Assembly (NCBI GenBank): GCA_017461725.1
Contig: JAFTXG010000007.1
Location: forward strand, 1-64,000
DNA length: 64,000 nucleotides
Direction: 5' to 3'
Source of the DNA: Lachnospiraceae bacterium
GTDB taxonomy: Bacteria > Bacillota > Clostridia > Lachnospirales > Lachnospiraceae
Program-made: the position numbers and the translations under genes
Notes under the pieces: model-generated
What the model was told of the DNA's origin: nothing
The model's input: the letters and a program-made list of their open reading frames with translations, nothing else
Databases searched by the model: none
In this document: piece after piece, positions 43,001 through 50,526 of the stretch
Numbering within the stretch: position 1 is the stretch's first letter
How the letters are laid out: every line of letters starts with the position of its first letter

Positions 43001-45277
43001 CCAGACCTGGATGTCCAGAGTCGCGGTCACGCCATCAAAGGTAAACACAGCAGTCTGCGCACCGGCTACATTGACATCGTAACCGCTGAAGTTGGTTTCA
43101 TCATAATCATAAACGGTAAGCTGACGAACGTAGTCTTCCGCACCTTCCTTGGTGTAAGTGGCGGTAATGACGGCATCCAGCATATCCAGAGAACCGCCCA
43201 CGAACAGGTCGGTGGGGATGCCTGCCAGGGTGATGGTAGACAGAGTGTAGCCCTCGGGAACAGTGATGGAGCCGTAGGCAAATGCGCCGGTCAAAGAGGT
43301 GGTAAAGACAACGCAATCGTTTTCAATTGTATGGGGAACGAGGGTAAGAGTACCATCGTCAGCAACATGATAAACAGCCAAATTGGTGGTGTCCATGTTC
43401 TCCACCAGGGTCAGGGCATACTCAGTGGTATCACCTGGGTTGGTCAGGGCCAGATCGTAGACCACATAGTCGGTGTACAGCCCCTCGGCATCCAGAACAG
43501 CCTCCGCAGCGTCGTCCCAAGTGACCTCAAGGGCAGTTGCTCCCTGGGAGAAGGCAGTAACGCCGACCAGCAGGGTCTCGCCGTCAGCAGCCAACACTTC
43601 ATCGTACAAATTGACAGTCACATCAATGGTGTCGGTCTCTCCACCATAAGAAACGGTAACAGTATAAGTACCGGAAGCGGTCAACTCAGAGGGTTCAAAG
43701 GTTGCATCTGCGGTAACATTCGCAGTGGTGCCGTCATCGTATGTAGCCATGACAGTCAGAGCCAGACCGTTGTCGCCCAAGGTGTACTCGGTGGTACCGG
43801 TAACGTCGATAGACGTGAGGGTCTTAGTTTCCTCCTGCACAATACGGGTCACAGTGTTGGTGGTGGAAACGGAGCTGTTGACATACTTTTCGAACTTAAT
43901 CTCCGTATCGGTGATGGTCACCAGAGTTGCGGAGCTCTTGGCGTTCAGATAACCAGCGTTGGCATAAGAGAAATAAATAGTCTGGCTGGAAGAACCGCCC
44001 TGTACGGAGATGGTGCCATTGGGTTTAACATGGTACACAGCAGTGTCAGCACTGCTTTCGCCGGTATGGTTATGCCCCCAGAAGAAAGCAACATCGCGGT
44101 CGATGACGCCATCATCACCAGCAGCCACTTTGTTCAATGCCTCTACCCAATAAGAAGCGCCGTCATTATCGTCACGGCGCTGATGCAGAGGATAGTGAGA
44201 CAAGACAATAATAACCTTGGACTTGTCAATATCAGCTCCATTCGCCCAGTCAACAAATGCCTGTGCCTGCGCGGACCAGTTAGAGGAATCAGAATCCTCA
44301 GAAATGCAGTATTCCTCAACGCCGTAGACATAGAACTTATTACCCTCGTAGATCTCGGCACCGCCGCCCTGATACTTCAGGACGATGCCTGCATCGTCAT
44401 TCACGTTCATGTCATGAATGCCTGCAACGATATCCACATTAGTAGCGGACAGGCTGGAAGTGGCACCAGTGACCTCGCTCAAAACGGTTGAGCTGTCATA
44501 CGCAGGATGGGTGTTACCAGAGCCAACCATATCACCGCCCAAGCCCAGATAATCCAGCTCATTCTCACCAATATTTTTTTCCATGTTGTTGATCATGGTT
44601 GCGATGATGGACGTATTGGTATGACGGTCAGTGGCAAGAAACAGATAGTCGATCGTGTCATCTGCATATACAACTGTCTCACCCTCACCCACATTAACAG
44701 TACAGCTCGCACTAAACTCGCCGGCAGTTGCGGTGATGACAGCTTCGCCCATGTAACCAAAGGTGACAACACCATTCTCATCAACAGATGCCACTCCAGG
44801 GTCAGAAGAACTCCATGTGACGGTCTTGTCGGCTGCATCCTCGGGCAGAACGGTAGCAGTCAGGATTACAGGCTCCGCACCAACGCCGACCTCCAGAGTA
44901 GTCTGATCCAATGTAATACCAGTGACAGCGATCACTTCAGGCGTTGTCGTCTCTGAAGCCGCAGTCTCCTTCTCTTCCTCAGTTACACCCTCAGTACGCT
45001 CTTCGGTCGCCCCCTCAGAGTTCTCCTCCGTAGATACCTCAGTGCTCCCTTCTGTATCTTCTTTGGTGGATGTTTCGGTGCCTGCCTCTGTTTCGGCCTC
45101 CGCCTCAGTCTCCACCTCGGCTTCACTGTCCGTCTCAGAAGCAGTAGTCTCGCTCTCGCTGGAAACAACTGTACCTGCCTCACCGGCCTCGGTCGCAAAC
45201 GCCGTGCCGGAGAACGTATTAAATACGATCGTCACAGTCATCAGCATCGCCAACAAACGACTCCATTTGTTTCTCAT
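37010..45277 (-). CDS. Giant secreted protein A: phosphoesterase, Ig-like and VWA domains (2755 aa)
   Basis: Signal peptide (MRNKWSRLLAMLMTVTIVF to AFA, about 1-29), then a Glu/Thr-rich stretch to about 115. A BIG_2-type Ig domain (ITLDQTTLEVGVGAEPVILT, WSSSDPGVASVDENG) fills about 118-200. A calcineurin-like phosphoesterase fills about 205-430, with TDRHTN, GGDMVG, GIHDMN, LSHYPL and WGHNHTG; the usual GNHD Asn is Ile. Several Ig-like and beta domains follow. A VWA domain near 1335-1560 has MIDAS-like LDMTGSMS. Further beta domains lead to Glu/Thr repeats (about 2600-2720) and a C-terminal amphipathic end SSLFGRWFK. No LPxTG or membrane helix closes the chain. It is first in operon A. Confidence 0.9.
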   Translation of the reverse strand: MRNKWSRLLAMLMTVTIVFNTFSGTAFATEAGEAGTVVSSESETTASETDSEAEVETEAEAETEAGTETSTKEDTEGSTEVSTEENSEGATEERTEGVTEEEKETAASETTTPEVIAVTGITLDQTTLEVGVGAEPVILTATVLPEDAADKTVTWSSSDPGVASVDENGVVTFGYMGEAVITATAGEFSASCTVNVGEGETVVYADDTIDYLFLATDRHTNTSIIATMINNMEKNIGENELDYLGLGGDMVGSGNTHPAYDSSTVLSEVTGATSSLSATNVDIVAGIHDMNVNDDAGIVLKYQGGGAEIYEGNKFYVYGVEEYCISEDSDSSNWSAQAQAFVDWANGADIDKSKVIIVLSHYPLHQRRDDNDGASYWVEALNKVAAGDDGVIDRDVAFFWGHNHTGESSADTAVYHVKPNGTISVQGGSSSQTIYFSYANAGYLNAKSSATLVTITDTEIKFEKYVNSSVSTTNTVTRIVQEETKTLTSIDVTGTTEYTLGDNGLALTVMATYDDGTTANVTADATFEPSELTASGTYTVTVSYGGETDTIDVTVNLYDEVLAADGETLLVGVTAFSQGATALEVTWDDAAEAVLDAEGLYTDYVVYDLALTNPGDTTEYALTLVENMDTTNLAVYHVADDGTLTLVPHTIENDCVVFTTSLTGAFAYGSITVPEGYTLSTITLAGIPTDLFVGGSLDMLDAVITATYTKEGAEDYVRQLTVYDYDETNFSGYDVNVAGAQTAVFTFDGVTATLDIQVWGDEFTVNNVTVHVGEYGVTEAVVTESTNANVATAIQNVITGDNYVAYDITLTYSEGYAANAADKTVTLPIPDGVTNPVVYYVSDSGKSVVDMKAVDNGDGTVTFTTDHFSTYVLGDGTTIETESGNASVEGSSTTTTEEKTVYVKVDAPVSGEEYLIVSTSTAGTAGYVLGGSSVTPVSGTLTVDGTDGTYTYIETTGTLWTASGSGSSWSFANGSNYLGYTQSSSGNEWTGYSYSYEVNTVASSTTWTLSDSQLYIYLQSSEAGYIYGEDASANYYLTGGNSWSMDTTAANVYFYKEVTATVTTTTGTVGHTYSTVGTDIIDAIAIKDQTVTLSSILYDTPEGGTASNITASSGLTPTYEVVTTKGNPAVIASITDGVATLSGTAGTAVVKVTYTSGDLVAWDEFIVTATAPDHYSIQLHLNNDGTLGEEITEPVALKGVKAGDTYSVWAVVKAYATADDTTGTDIGTLGNALSWTVSDTSIATIDTTTGVITFTGNNFGTFTVTVSYEGADGKVITDTITISATDTEYIVPGDGTDDFREYPNEGAVRFDKTATAVGNYSETGIAKVELSMTGVPYSTGSEIDVVVMLDMTGSMSTNGMAAAVAAAKAFVEKIVKNEDGTYNDNRVAVYQFNSTGVSTYFNLQTISSDDELTTAQNKIVAAQESGGTPFDTAAQYCHDVLAAAKTTNLPEGVESADDYNRQQFCVFMSDGGPTTYKGSDGYTYYGGNASGDRKITNYIGGYTSSTSSSWTYNLPTEYWTDDMKADGVTIYTVGLLLQNVPSNPSPYSSMTSSTYDSTTDSLTSIGSHYYFTSTILKKMATDESKYIDIFSVDKTDKATAAFTNIATSIREAATDVVVEDKIGNDYTINFGLPGYGTSNALDATALDGLSNFYIQVVDYTLDSTTHERTDTYTVKENFTFNLDGTLASHTVDGAACGTTCNHVTFTDGVITAIDGTYFDYKSDSTGEYLTWEADKLTSNELALQYFAYLDNSSGVATGNQKAPGTYYTNEYATLTYTNVNGNRVQQEFPVPQMTWYGAQVSYVFYLVNEAGQPVNRAGRVVPFAEAVYVTDVYTEAVVWNDLEQSAGLEASRLAVDLVPDVYALYDDDASYNIHVYADEDGVNLNNHFIIGGNVADDYNTNSWTNAKTTYVFNNKSDGTKYYTVGTYIANDGSDTTVTTTYLCKGAGTISGVTWSEVTLTSDSDLVNGAYYYLADGIYTRALTYTEGTTYYQLTAASYTAASGETQWKPGTGDSTTGGTVINGYVYYVDEKGVVYTIVQKSNGTEVHTGFDFANTTVAFAVVWKPALAPDTVVIDYGLDVVIDVIKNDNMAAGVTGVMLTAPSAATDGTYETAVGAESVTSTDGIWTASVENLTSVRFSLNNMEMSAPAEFFYEASVNYYKTGETGVTTTNMYSSVTVIPATTVYYEDDFLTLTTWDSSGNEIDNEWVAEVTAIGTTQDQDRPGASQISASLDADNNYGYDSAYKECSMYSLGSAAYITVDSSVRGIAEFTFYGTGFDIIGLTSNTTGTLIVQVYDSNGGAVKTSVVDTYYGYACQDGKWVAVDSNSPNALYQVPVMKIYGLTYGKYTVKLTAGYNEFFDETGDGKYTLYLDAVRIYDPCGSEDTTANNAYVADGEAYPKYTELRNEVITAESFNSLDETSTESVSGIVFIDGATTDPDEEVSISDYTSYGPNNELYLAHGQAVAFDLNATATNGRVESVQLAVKTVGGIGSVEIYGIDADGNKTSCLSETISTATDMYYDITALNGKTVVIKNSGESDDAIVSLTNIKVTYTASQPAEETEAAGSEGTSTASYSLLSVSRSSASYALMSLSEIDEDVEETEPEITESEAEETEVETTESEAEETEVETTESEAEETEVETTESEAEETEAETTESETEETEAETTESEPEETEVETTESEPEETEAETTESEAETTEPEAEETEAGTEEPETAETEAETSEPEANDSESLANIIKNVINKIRNTISSLFGRWFK
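37120..37480. repeat. 36-bp coding tandem repeats in giant protein A
   Basis: About ten copies of a 12-codon unit (ETTESEAEETEV and variants) near the C-terminus. Several adjacent units are identical at the DNA level, so slippage can change copy number. Confidence 0.85.
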
Positions 45278-45390
45278 AAATACCCTTCCTTTCTGTCTTC
45301 ACACTCTGCGAACACTGTCTTTTTTACCCCAACAGTAATTCAGCTGTTATTTATCTATCGTTAAAGAGACATATAGCCCATCTTGTTCAA

Positions 45391-45420
45391 ACTATACACC
45401 TTAACTATCCTCTCCTGCAA
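45391..45420 (-). promoter_or_regulatory. Promoter of operon A
   Basis: TTGCAG (45420-45415), 18-bp spacer and TATAGT (45396-45391), about 115 nt before the giant gene. GGAAGGG lies 5 nt before its ATG. The leader (45278-45385) has no evident gene. Confidence 0.5.
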
Positions 45421-45602
45421 TCTTAATCGGGTAGAGTTTTTGTTGGCTGAACTTTTTACAACGATGTTTATTTATGTTTGTATTTTTTAAATGTTTCACG
45501 TGTTTTACCGAATTTTTTTGCCCTCACTTTCTCAAACCTCTGTACTTTTTTCTGCAACATAATACTTATGCGAAACGCATTGCAGCAGCTAATCCAAAAG
45601 CA

Positions 45603-45776
45603 AGCCACAAAAAAAAGCCGCTCCACGCGGCTTTTTTCGGCTTTTCGCTCTCGCTATTCAACAACTTGCTCCACTCTCTCTATTCGGCGACTTGGTCCAT
45701 TCTCCTATTCAACGACTTGCTCCACCCTCTCCATTCGGCGACTTAATCCATTCTCCCGATTCAGCGGTTTACTCCA
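45603..45776. repeat. Terminator plus degenerate 25-bp tandem repeats after the Rpn gene
   Basis: A bidirectional hairpin (AGCCGC-TCCAC-GCGGCT, 45616-45632, A-run before and T-run after) is followed by about five copies of a 25-28-bp unit of the form CTCTATTCGGCGACTTGCTCCATT. A related array with the same hairpin lies on the other side of the Rpn gene (46964-47140). Confidence 0.6.
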
Positions 45777-46751
45777 TCACATCGCCCGTTCAAACTCCTC
45801 GACGGTCTCCGACTTAGCAGCCAGTATGACCCATTTCGTCAATACATCGAGATTTTTCTCCGTCCGAATGCGCTTCCGCAGGGCCGCCGGCACCGGCCCC
45901 CGTTCTTTCAGAATATCGATGACAGAACCGGCTTTCCCTTCCAGCCGACCTACGCGTTTGCCCTCGCGTTTGCCTTCACGTTTCTCATCCAGCATCATCA
46001 GTCTTATCGCCTCACACATATCAACCGTATCTCCTTTCCTGCTCTGCTTCAGCACCCGCCTCAGCTCTGTCGCTCGCGCGTACTGCGCGATCATCTCGTA
46101 AGCCTCGATATCCAGTTCCCGGTACGCCGGATCGCTGAAGATCAGCTCCCGAAACTTGTCCCGGTCCTCCGAATATCGGATCGCATCGAACACCTGCTTT
46201 ACGTCCGTGCAAAACATGCTGGTGTCCTCCAGCTTCCGGACCTCCAGCACATGGATCCCGTAGTCGCTCACCAGTGCGCGCAGTTCCTCCGGGATCTCCG
46301 CAAAGTCCAGCAGCTCATGTAATGTTTTCGCTCCATCCCACTGTTTCCCAAAGAATAAAACCAGGATGACACATGGTCTCAGGCGGTCATCTGCCCCAAA
46401 GCCGGACAGACGCTCCTCCTCGGTAATGGATGGACGGTCCTTCAATTTCCGCCGGATCCCGGCGGCCTGTCTTTCGTACTCTGTCGCGTCGTAGGACATG
46501 CAGCGCAGCGGCATCAGATAATGAGTCTTCTCCTGGCCTTCCAGCCCGATGATCATGAAGTTGACTCCCAGGGCTGCTTTGTACAGACGATCGCGATATT
46601 TTTGCGTTCTGGTACTTTCGCTCTGCGAACCGAGGCGGCTCACGCTTTCGGCGGCGATGAGCTCTCGCCCGCCGGCCACGACGCCATTGATCAGGTCCGC
46701 AAAGCGTCTTTTGTCGGAAAGGTAGCGTTTCAGACATAAATCCTTTTGCAT
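45777..46751 (-). CDS. Rpn/PD-(D/E)XK-family putative transposase-nuclease
   Basis: A 324-residue protein of the YhgA/Rpn-type group annotated in Firmicutes as PD-(D/E)XK nuclease family transposase. Visible features are the opening KRYLSDKRRFADLINGVVAG, a central region with LYKAALGVNFMIIGLEGQEK and PCVILVLFFG (nuclease-fold core strands), and a C-terminal basic coil (DEKREGKREGKRVGRLEGK). The start at 46751 has GGAGG 6 nt upstream. It has its own promoter. It lies exactly between operons A and B and is flanked by similar repeat arrays. Family members promote recombination in E. coli; a role in duplication here is speculation. Confidence 0.8.
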   Translation of the reverse strand: MQKDLCLKRYLSDKRRFADLINGVVAGGRELIAAESVSRLGSQSESTRTQKYRDRLYKAALGVNFMIIGLEGQEKTHYLMPLRCMSYDATEYERQAAGIRRKLKDRPSITEEERLSGFGADDRLRPCVILVLFFGKQWDGAKTLHELLDFAEIPEELRALVSDYGIHVLEVRKLEDTSMFCTDVKQVFDAIRYSEDRDKFRELIFSDPAYRELDIEAYEMIAQYARATELRRVLKQSRKGDTVDMCEAIRLMMLDEKREGKREGKRVGRLEGKAGSVIDILKERGPVPAALRKRIRTEKNLDVLTKWVILAAKSETVEEFERAM

Positions 46752-46928
46752 CAGGTTCCTCCTCTGTGCTGAGAAGGCCGCAAACGGACAGCCTGCATTC
46801 ATATCAGCCCGCCTGAAAACCCTCTCGCTTTTTTATTGATGTCTCAAAGCATAGAACGTTCTCAGAAATTTGCAGAAATGAATTCTGAACTTAGATCAGA
46901 TATGAATAAGAACACATGCTTTGCTGTC

Positions 46929-46957
46929 ATTATAGCACAACTATCCAGGATATGCAA
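46929..46957 (-). promoter_or_regulatory. Promoter of the Rpn gene
   Basis: TTGCAT (46957-46952), 17-bp spacer and TATAAT (46934-46929). Confidence 0.7.
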
Positions 46958-46963
46958 GCCACG

Positions 46964-47140
46964 AAAAAAAGCCGCTCCACGCGGCTTCTTTTTTCTGCTT
47001 TTCGCTCTCTCTATTCAACAACTTGATTGATTCTCTCTATTCGGCGGCTTGATCGATTCTCTCCGTTCGGCAACTCGCTTCACTCGGCAACTTGCTTCAT
47101 TCAGAAACTTGCTCTATTTGCTACTTGCTCCATCACATCG
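46964..47140. repeat. Second terminator and degenerate tandem array
   Basis: The same AGCCGC-TCCAC-GCGGCT hairpin (46970-46986) followed by about six decaying copies of a 17-26-bp unit (CTCTATTCGGCGGCTTGATCGATT and shorter forms), ending like the first array in CTCCATCACATCGC. No gene is seen. It lies between the Rpn promoter and the PqqD-like gene of operon B and probably ends operon B. Confidence 0.6.
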
Positions 47141-47154
47141 CTATTTCTCTGGCA

Positions 47155-47418
47155 TCAATCTATGATCCCCATTTCTCTCAGCTTCCGCAGAAACTGCGCC
47201 GTATCCGCCGAAGCCACCTCCCGGGTGACCTCGTAATCCGCCAGGATGCGTTCCACGATCTGCACCTCGTCGGACACCTCGGGAAGTATATCCCAGATGA
47301 AGGCCGCCAGTTCATTGAGGACGAACAGGCCGTTGGAATCGTACACGGTTTTTCCGACAGGCACCAGAATGGTGTCCCCGGCAATCTCACGCTTGATCAG
47401 CTGTTTCTTTATCTTCAT
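47155..47418 (-). CDS. PqqD-like RiPP recognition protein, operon B
   Basis: An 87-residue protein identical in amino acid sequence to the operon A copy, with only a few silent DNA differences visible. It starts just after the radical SAM stop (TGACCATG). It is the last gene of operon B: the TGATG junction that in A starts the XRE gene here opens only MPEK and a stop. Confidence 0.88.
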   Translation of the reverse strand: MKIKKQLIKREIAGDTILVPVGKTVYDSNGLFVLNELAAFIWDILPEVSDEVQIVERILADYEVTREVASADTAQFLRKLREMGIID

Positions 47419-47420
47419 GG

Positions 47421-48665
47421 TCAGTTACCTTCCTTTTCTGCGGCATGCTCGCTGCTCTCTTCTTCCATCCGCTGCTCTACACCCCTGCCGTCCTGATATG
47501 CCTTCCAGGTGGTGCATATGGTTTGTTCCGCCTGTTTGCTGTCTGCACCCCGACGGTTCTGATACGCCTCCCAGGTGGCACATATGGTTTGTTCCGTCTG
47601 TCGGCACACATAAGTCGGCACCTGATCAAAGGCACCGGTCTCTGTGACGCAGACCGCCGCGCACACCGGGCAAACATCCCGCTTTGCACAGCTCGTGCAC
47701 TGATTAGGCAATCGGATCTTTGCCGTTTCTGCCTTTATGGTCTCCCACGCTGCCTCGAATCCAACCTCCAGTGGATACGCCGTCGGCCCGGGCATCATCC
47801 CGCAGGGCCGCATTTGTCCATCCCATGTCATCCAGAATGCAGAACTTCCGGCGCGGCAGCGCACGCCCTCCTCGGACTCCACCGGGCATTCCGGCTCCTC
47901 ATCTCCGATCAGATTCTTCATGTTCTGAGCGCGCACGGCGAACTCTTCCCCGGTAAATCTCAGCTGATCCCAGGCCACACCGTATTTCGCCGCATCCTCC
48001 GGCGACAGCCGGTTTCCACAGCCGTACTGCTCACCGTTGACGCGAATAGACGGGTACATATAACTGGACGCACGAACATTCACATCCAGCTCCACGGCAT
48101 CCGCGTATATCTGCGCCAGATCCTGATAGTTGTAGGGTGTGATGGAAAGATTCAGACTGACCTCCACGCCCGCCTTGCGCAGTGCCCGGATATTCTCCTT
48201 CACTCTGGTATACGCAGGCTGGCCGCACATGTTCTCGTAGGTCTCATTGCAGCCGCCGTAAAGGGAAATATTGAACCGGAAGGGCGGATCTGCCAGAAAT
48301 TTCTCCAGAATCTCACCCCGAATCATGGAGCCGTTGCTGTTGATGGAGATCAGCAGGCCCATCTCCTTCATGCCGCGGTAAATCTCGAAAAAGTCTCTGC
48401 GCACCAACGGCTCTCCGCCGGTGAGCAGGACGAAAATCATGCCGCGGTCTCTGGCCTCTCTCGCAATGGAGATCCACTGCTCCGCCGTCAGTTCCTTCCC
48501 GGCAGCCCGCACCTGCTCCTCGGTCATATGCACATAACACATGGGACAATTGAAATTGCACCGGGCGGTCAGCTCAAAATTTCCTGCGATGGGCAGGCCA
48601 AGCTTTCGCCCCTTGCTGTGAAGGTAGGTGGAAATATATGGTTCGGTTCTGCTTTTTTTATTCAT
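47421..48665 (-). CDS. Radical SAM/SPASM peptide-modifying enzyme, operon B
   Basis: A 414-residue paralogue of the enzyme at 33446. CNFNCPMC holds Cys36, 40 and 43. The first 100 residues are nearly identical to A, the middle diverges, and the SPASM Cys (RCRAGS, RPCGMM, CTSCAKRDVCPVCAAVC, YVC) are kept. The last 60 residues hold a two-fold repeat of QTEQTICATWEAYQNRRGAD / KQAEQTICTTWKAYQDGRG, absent from A, with matching tandem DNA repeats (about 47470-47600). GGAG lies 7 nt before the ATG. Probable substrate: the peptide at 50527. Confidence 0.9.
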   Translation of the reverse strand: MNKKSRTEPYISTYLHSKGRKLGLPIAGNFELTARCNFNCPMCYVHMTEEQVRAAGKELTAEQWISIAREARDRGMIFVLLTGGEPLVRRDFFEIYRGMKEMGLLISINSNGSMIRGEILEKFLADPPFRFNISLYGGCNETYENMCGQPAYTRVKENIRALRKAGVEVSLNLSITPYNYQDLAQIYADAVELDVNVRASSYMYPSIRVNGEQYGCGNRLSPEDAAKYGVAWDQLRFTGEEFAVRAQNMKNLIGDEEPECPVESEEGVRCRAGSSAFWMTWDGQMRPCGMMPGPTAYPLEVGFEAAWETIKAETAKIRLPNQCTSCAKRDVCPVCAAVCVTETGAFDQVPTYVCRQTEQTICATWEAYQNRRGADSKQAEQTICTTWKAYQDGRGVEQRMEEESSEHAAEKEGN

Positions 48666-48742
48666 CGCTTCACTCCAACGTTCTTATTTCAGCTTCACTC
48701 TGTTTCAGTCACACCCACTCCAGTGCACAGATCTGCAGTCAG

Positions 48743-49603
48743 TCATACCCACTCCAGCGCCTGTTCCAAGGCAATCACCGCCGACTCATCCGGCGTGCAG
48801 GCCAGATAGAACACCGGCACCGTGGCAGACACCTTCTGCACGGTCTCCGACACCAGACGCATATCCTCTGCGTCCCACGTGTTCACACTGCAGCCCTCCC
48901 AGATCCGGAAGAACGCCTCGTAGCCGCGCAGCTGCCGGATCGTCGTCTCCGGCGCCTGAGCCAGGTACACGATAGCCGCCAACGGCGCCTCACATTGCTT
49001 GCAAATCTGCGAACTGCCGGAAAACGGCACTCCGCACGCCAGAGCCACACCGTCTCTTACGCACACAGCCGAACGGTCGCCATTGATGATTTCCGCACCG
49101 CGAAGGCTGCGCCACAGCTCTGCCTGAGTAGACTTTCCCGTCTCCGAGGGGGCGGTAAACAAAATCGCATTCCCGTTATGAAGAATATAGGAGGAATGGA
49201 AAATCACGCCTCCCGCCTGTGCAATATAATGCTCCGCGGCAATGGAATTCAATACCGTCTTAGCGCCGATCCGCCCGGTATAATGCTCGGCTTTCAACTG
49301 AACATGGTGCTCCCTGCCGCAATACTCCGCACGGATATACGCCCCCTGCCAGGAACGCTCAAGCAGGTTGATATAGCGGATCTCCTTATCGCCCGCGCGA
49401 TAAACATAGAAGTCCGGCTGCTCTGTCACCAGCTCACTCTCCGGCGGCTCCAGCTCGTCCACCACCGTGAAATAAAACCGATGGGGAGCCGTCACCGTCT
49501 CTACCCTGAACGGCTCCAGACTTCGCTCACTTTCATACCACCGCTGCTCGTCCATATGGATGGCCAGCTCCAGGCCTCCAAACCGATAAAATCTCTCTGT
49601 CAT
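48743..49603 (-). CDS. HprK-like serine kinase, operon B
   Basis: A 286-residue paralogue of the kinase at 34787. The ATG overlaps the stop of the membrane gene (ATGA), so translation is coupled; a TTG two codons earlier is less likely. The P-loop reads APSETGKST (Gly to Glu against A at a variable position), followed by WRSLRGAEIINGDRSAVC and GVPFSGSS. The last 90 residues and their DNA are almost identical to A, while the N-terminal 110 residues differ widely. Confidence 0.85.
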   Translation of the reverse strand: MTERFYRFGGLELAIHMDEQRWYESERSLEPFRVETVTAPHRFYFTVVDELEPPESELVTEQPDFYVYRAGDKEIRYINLLERSWQGAYIRAEYCGREHHVQLKAEHYTGRIGAKTVLNSIAAEHYIAQAGGVIFHSSYILHNGNAILFTAPSETGKSTQAELWRSLRGAEIINGDRSAVCVRDGVALACGVPFSGSSQICKQCEAPLAAIVYLAQAPETTIRQLRGYEAFFRIWEGCSVNTWDAEDMRLVSETVQKVSATVPVFYLACTPDESAVIALEQALEWV

Positions 49604-50469
49604 TGGCAAGTAATAAACAGAATCGCACTTGCGTCGGCATTGAAGTGCTCGGGAACGATCTGTCGCAGTTCGCCTGCCTTCAGTCCGCCCTCGATGCGGG
49701 CGCGGTAAGTAATGCCGCCATAGTACATATCTGCTGAACTATTCTTGTAATAGATAATAATATCGCCGGTGATATCCTGACCGGAAATATTGGTTACGTT
49801 GATCGCACCCTGATAGCCTTGAACTTTCAATTGATCCTCCAGAAGGCTGAGCTCCTCGGTGAAGAATGCCACATTCTTCGCCTCGGCGGTGTACTCATCC
49901 GCCTCCGCGTAAGCCATACGGTTCTGCTCCAGCAGAACCACCGACGCTCCGGGAAGCAGGGTGGACACGCTGAACTGAGCCGCCATTTCTACGGCATTCA
50001 CCGAAATCTCCGCATACTGCAGCGCATTCTCACTGCTGTTGGTCAGCACAATCATCATCACACGAGAGACGATCTCATCCGTACCATCCTCCATGTAGAC
50101 ACCGGTATAACTGCCGATATCAGTGATAATCAGACCTCTGCCCAGGTCAATGGATGTTTCCTCTACCTCATTCAGTTGGACGTTCTCGGAGGTCTCATCC
50201 TGCGAATCAGTCTGACCTGGCTGAGCAGAAAATTCGCCAGTGGGGACCTTCGTCTCGCCGGGCTGCGCTGAAGTTTCATCCCGATCTCCGCTTTCCCCGG
50301 ACGCTTCGGTGCCACCGGATATGTCAATCGCATCGCCGATCCGGAAGGAAATAATAACTCCGACAATAAACAATGCCACCAACACCAGAACAGAAATACC
50401 CACCTGAAGCAGGCTAGTCCGGGAGACGGTCTTTTTCTTTTTTCGTTTAATCTTTTTCATCGCACTCAT
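49600..50469 (-). CDS. Single-pass membrane protein of RiPP-like operon B
   Basis: A 289-residue protein. The start at 50469 has GAGG 6 nt upstream; an ATG four codons earlier lacks a site. A Lys-rich N-terminus precedes one helix at about 20-42 (LLQVGISVLVLVALFIVGVI). A stalk rich in Ser, Thr, Glu and Gln and the conserved outer domain follow (IGSYTGVYMEDGTDEI, QYAEISVN, INVTNISGQDITGDIIIYYK, YGGITYRARIEGGLK, FITCQ). The paralogue at 35678 has the same order of motifs. No known family was recognised. Confidence 0.8.
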   Translation of the reverse strand: MSAMKKIKRKKKKTVSRTSLLQVGISVLVLVALFIVGVIISFRIGDAIDISGGTEASGESGDRDETSAQPGETKVPTGEFSAQPGQTDSQDETSENVQLNEVEETSIDLGRGLIITDIGSYTGVYMEDGTDEIVSRVMMIVLTNSSENALQYAEISVNAVEMAAQFSVSTLLPGASVVLLEQNRMAYAEADEYTAEAKNVAFFTEELSLLEDQLKVQGYQGAINVTNISGQDITGDIIIYYKNSSADMYYGGITYRARIEGGLKAGELRQIVPEHFNADASAILFITCQ

Positions 50470-50488
50470 TTTTATCCTCATGATTGGA

Positions 50489-50516
50489 AAGGCCGCGCCA
50501 CGAAGGGCGCGGCCTT
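50489..50516 (-). terminator. GC-rich hairpin after the operon B peptide gene
   Basis: AAGGCCGCGCC and GGCGCGGCCTT pair perfectly around CTTCGT, 10 nt after the peptide stop, followed by TTCC. It is the counterpart of the hairpin at 36693. Confidence 0.6.
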
Positions 50517-50526
50517 GGGTATTTGG

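Noticed and set aside
39137-44491. Long open frames of 649 and 917 codons on the plus strand opposite giant gene A
   Set aside because: They mirror the Thr/Ser/Gly-rich coding of the giant protein, lack ribosome sites and recognisable domains, and no plus-strand promoter precedes them. The minus-strand protein has a signal peptide and clear domains.
45777-46751. Insertion sequence with inverted terminal repeats
   Set aside because: No matching terminal inverted repeats or target duplication could be seen around the Rpn gene; the flanking arrays are direct and degenerate.
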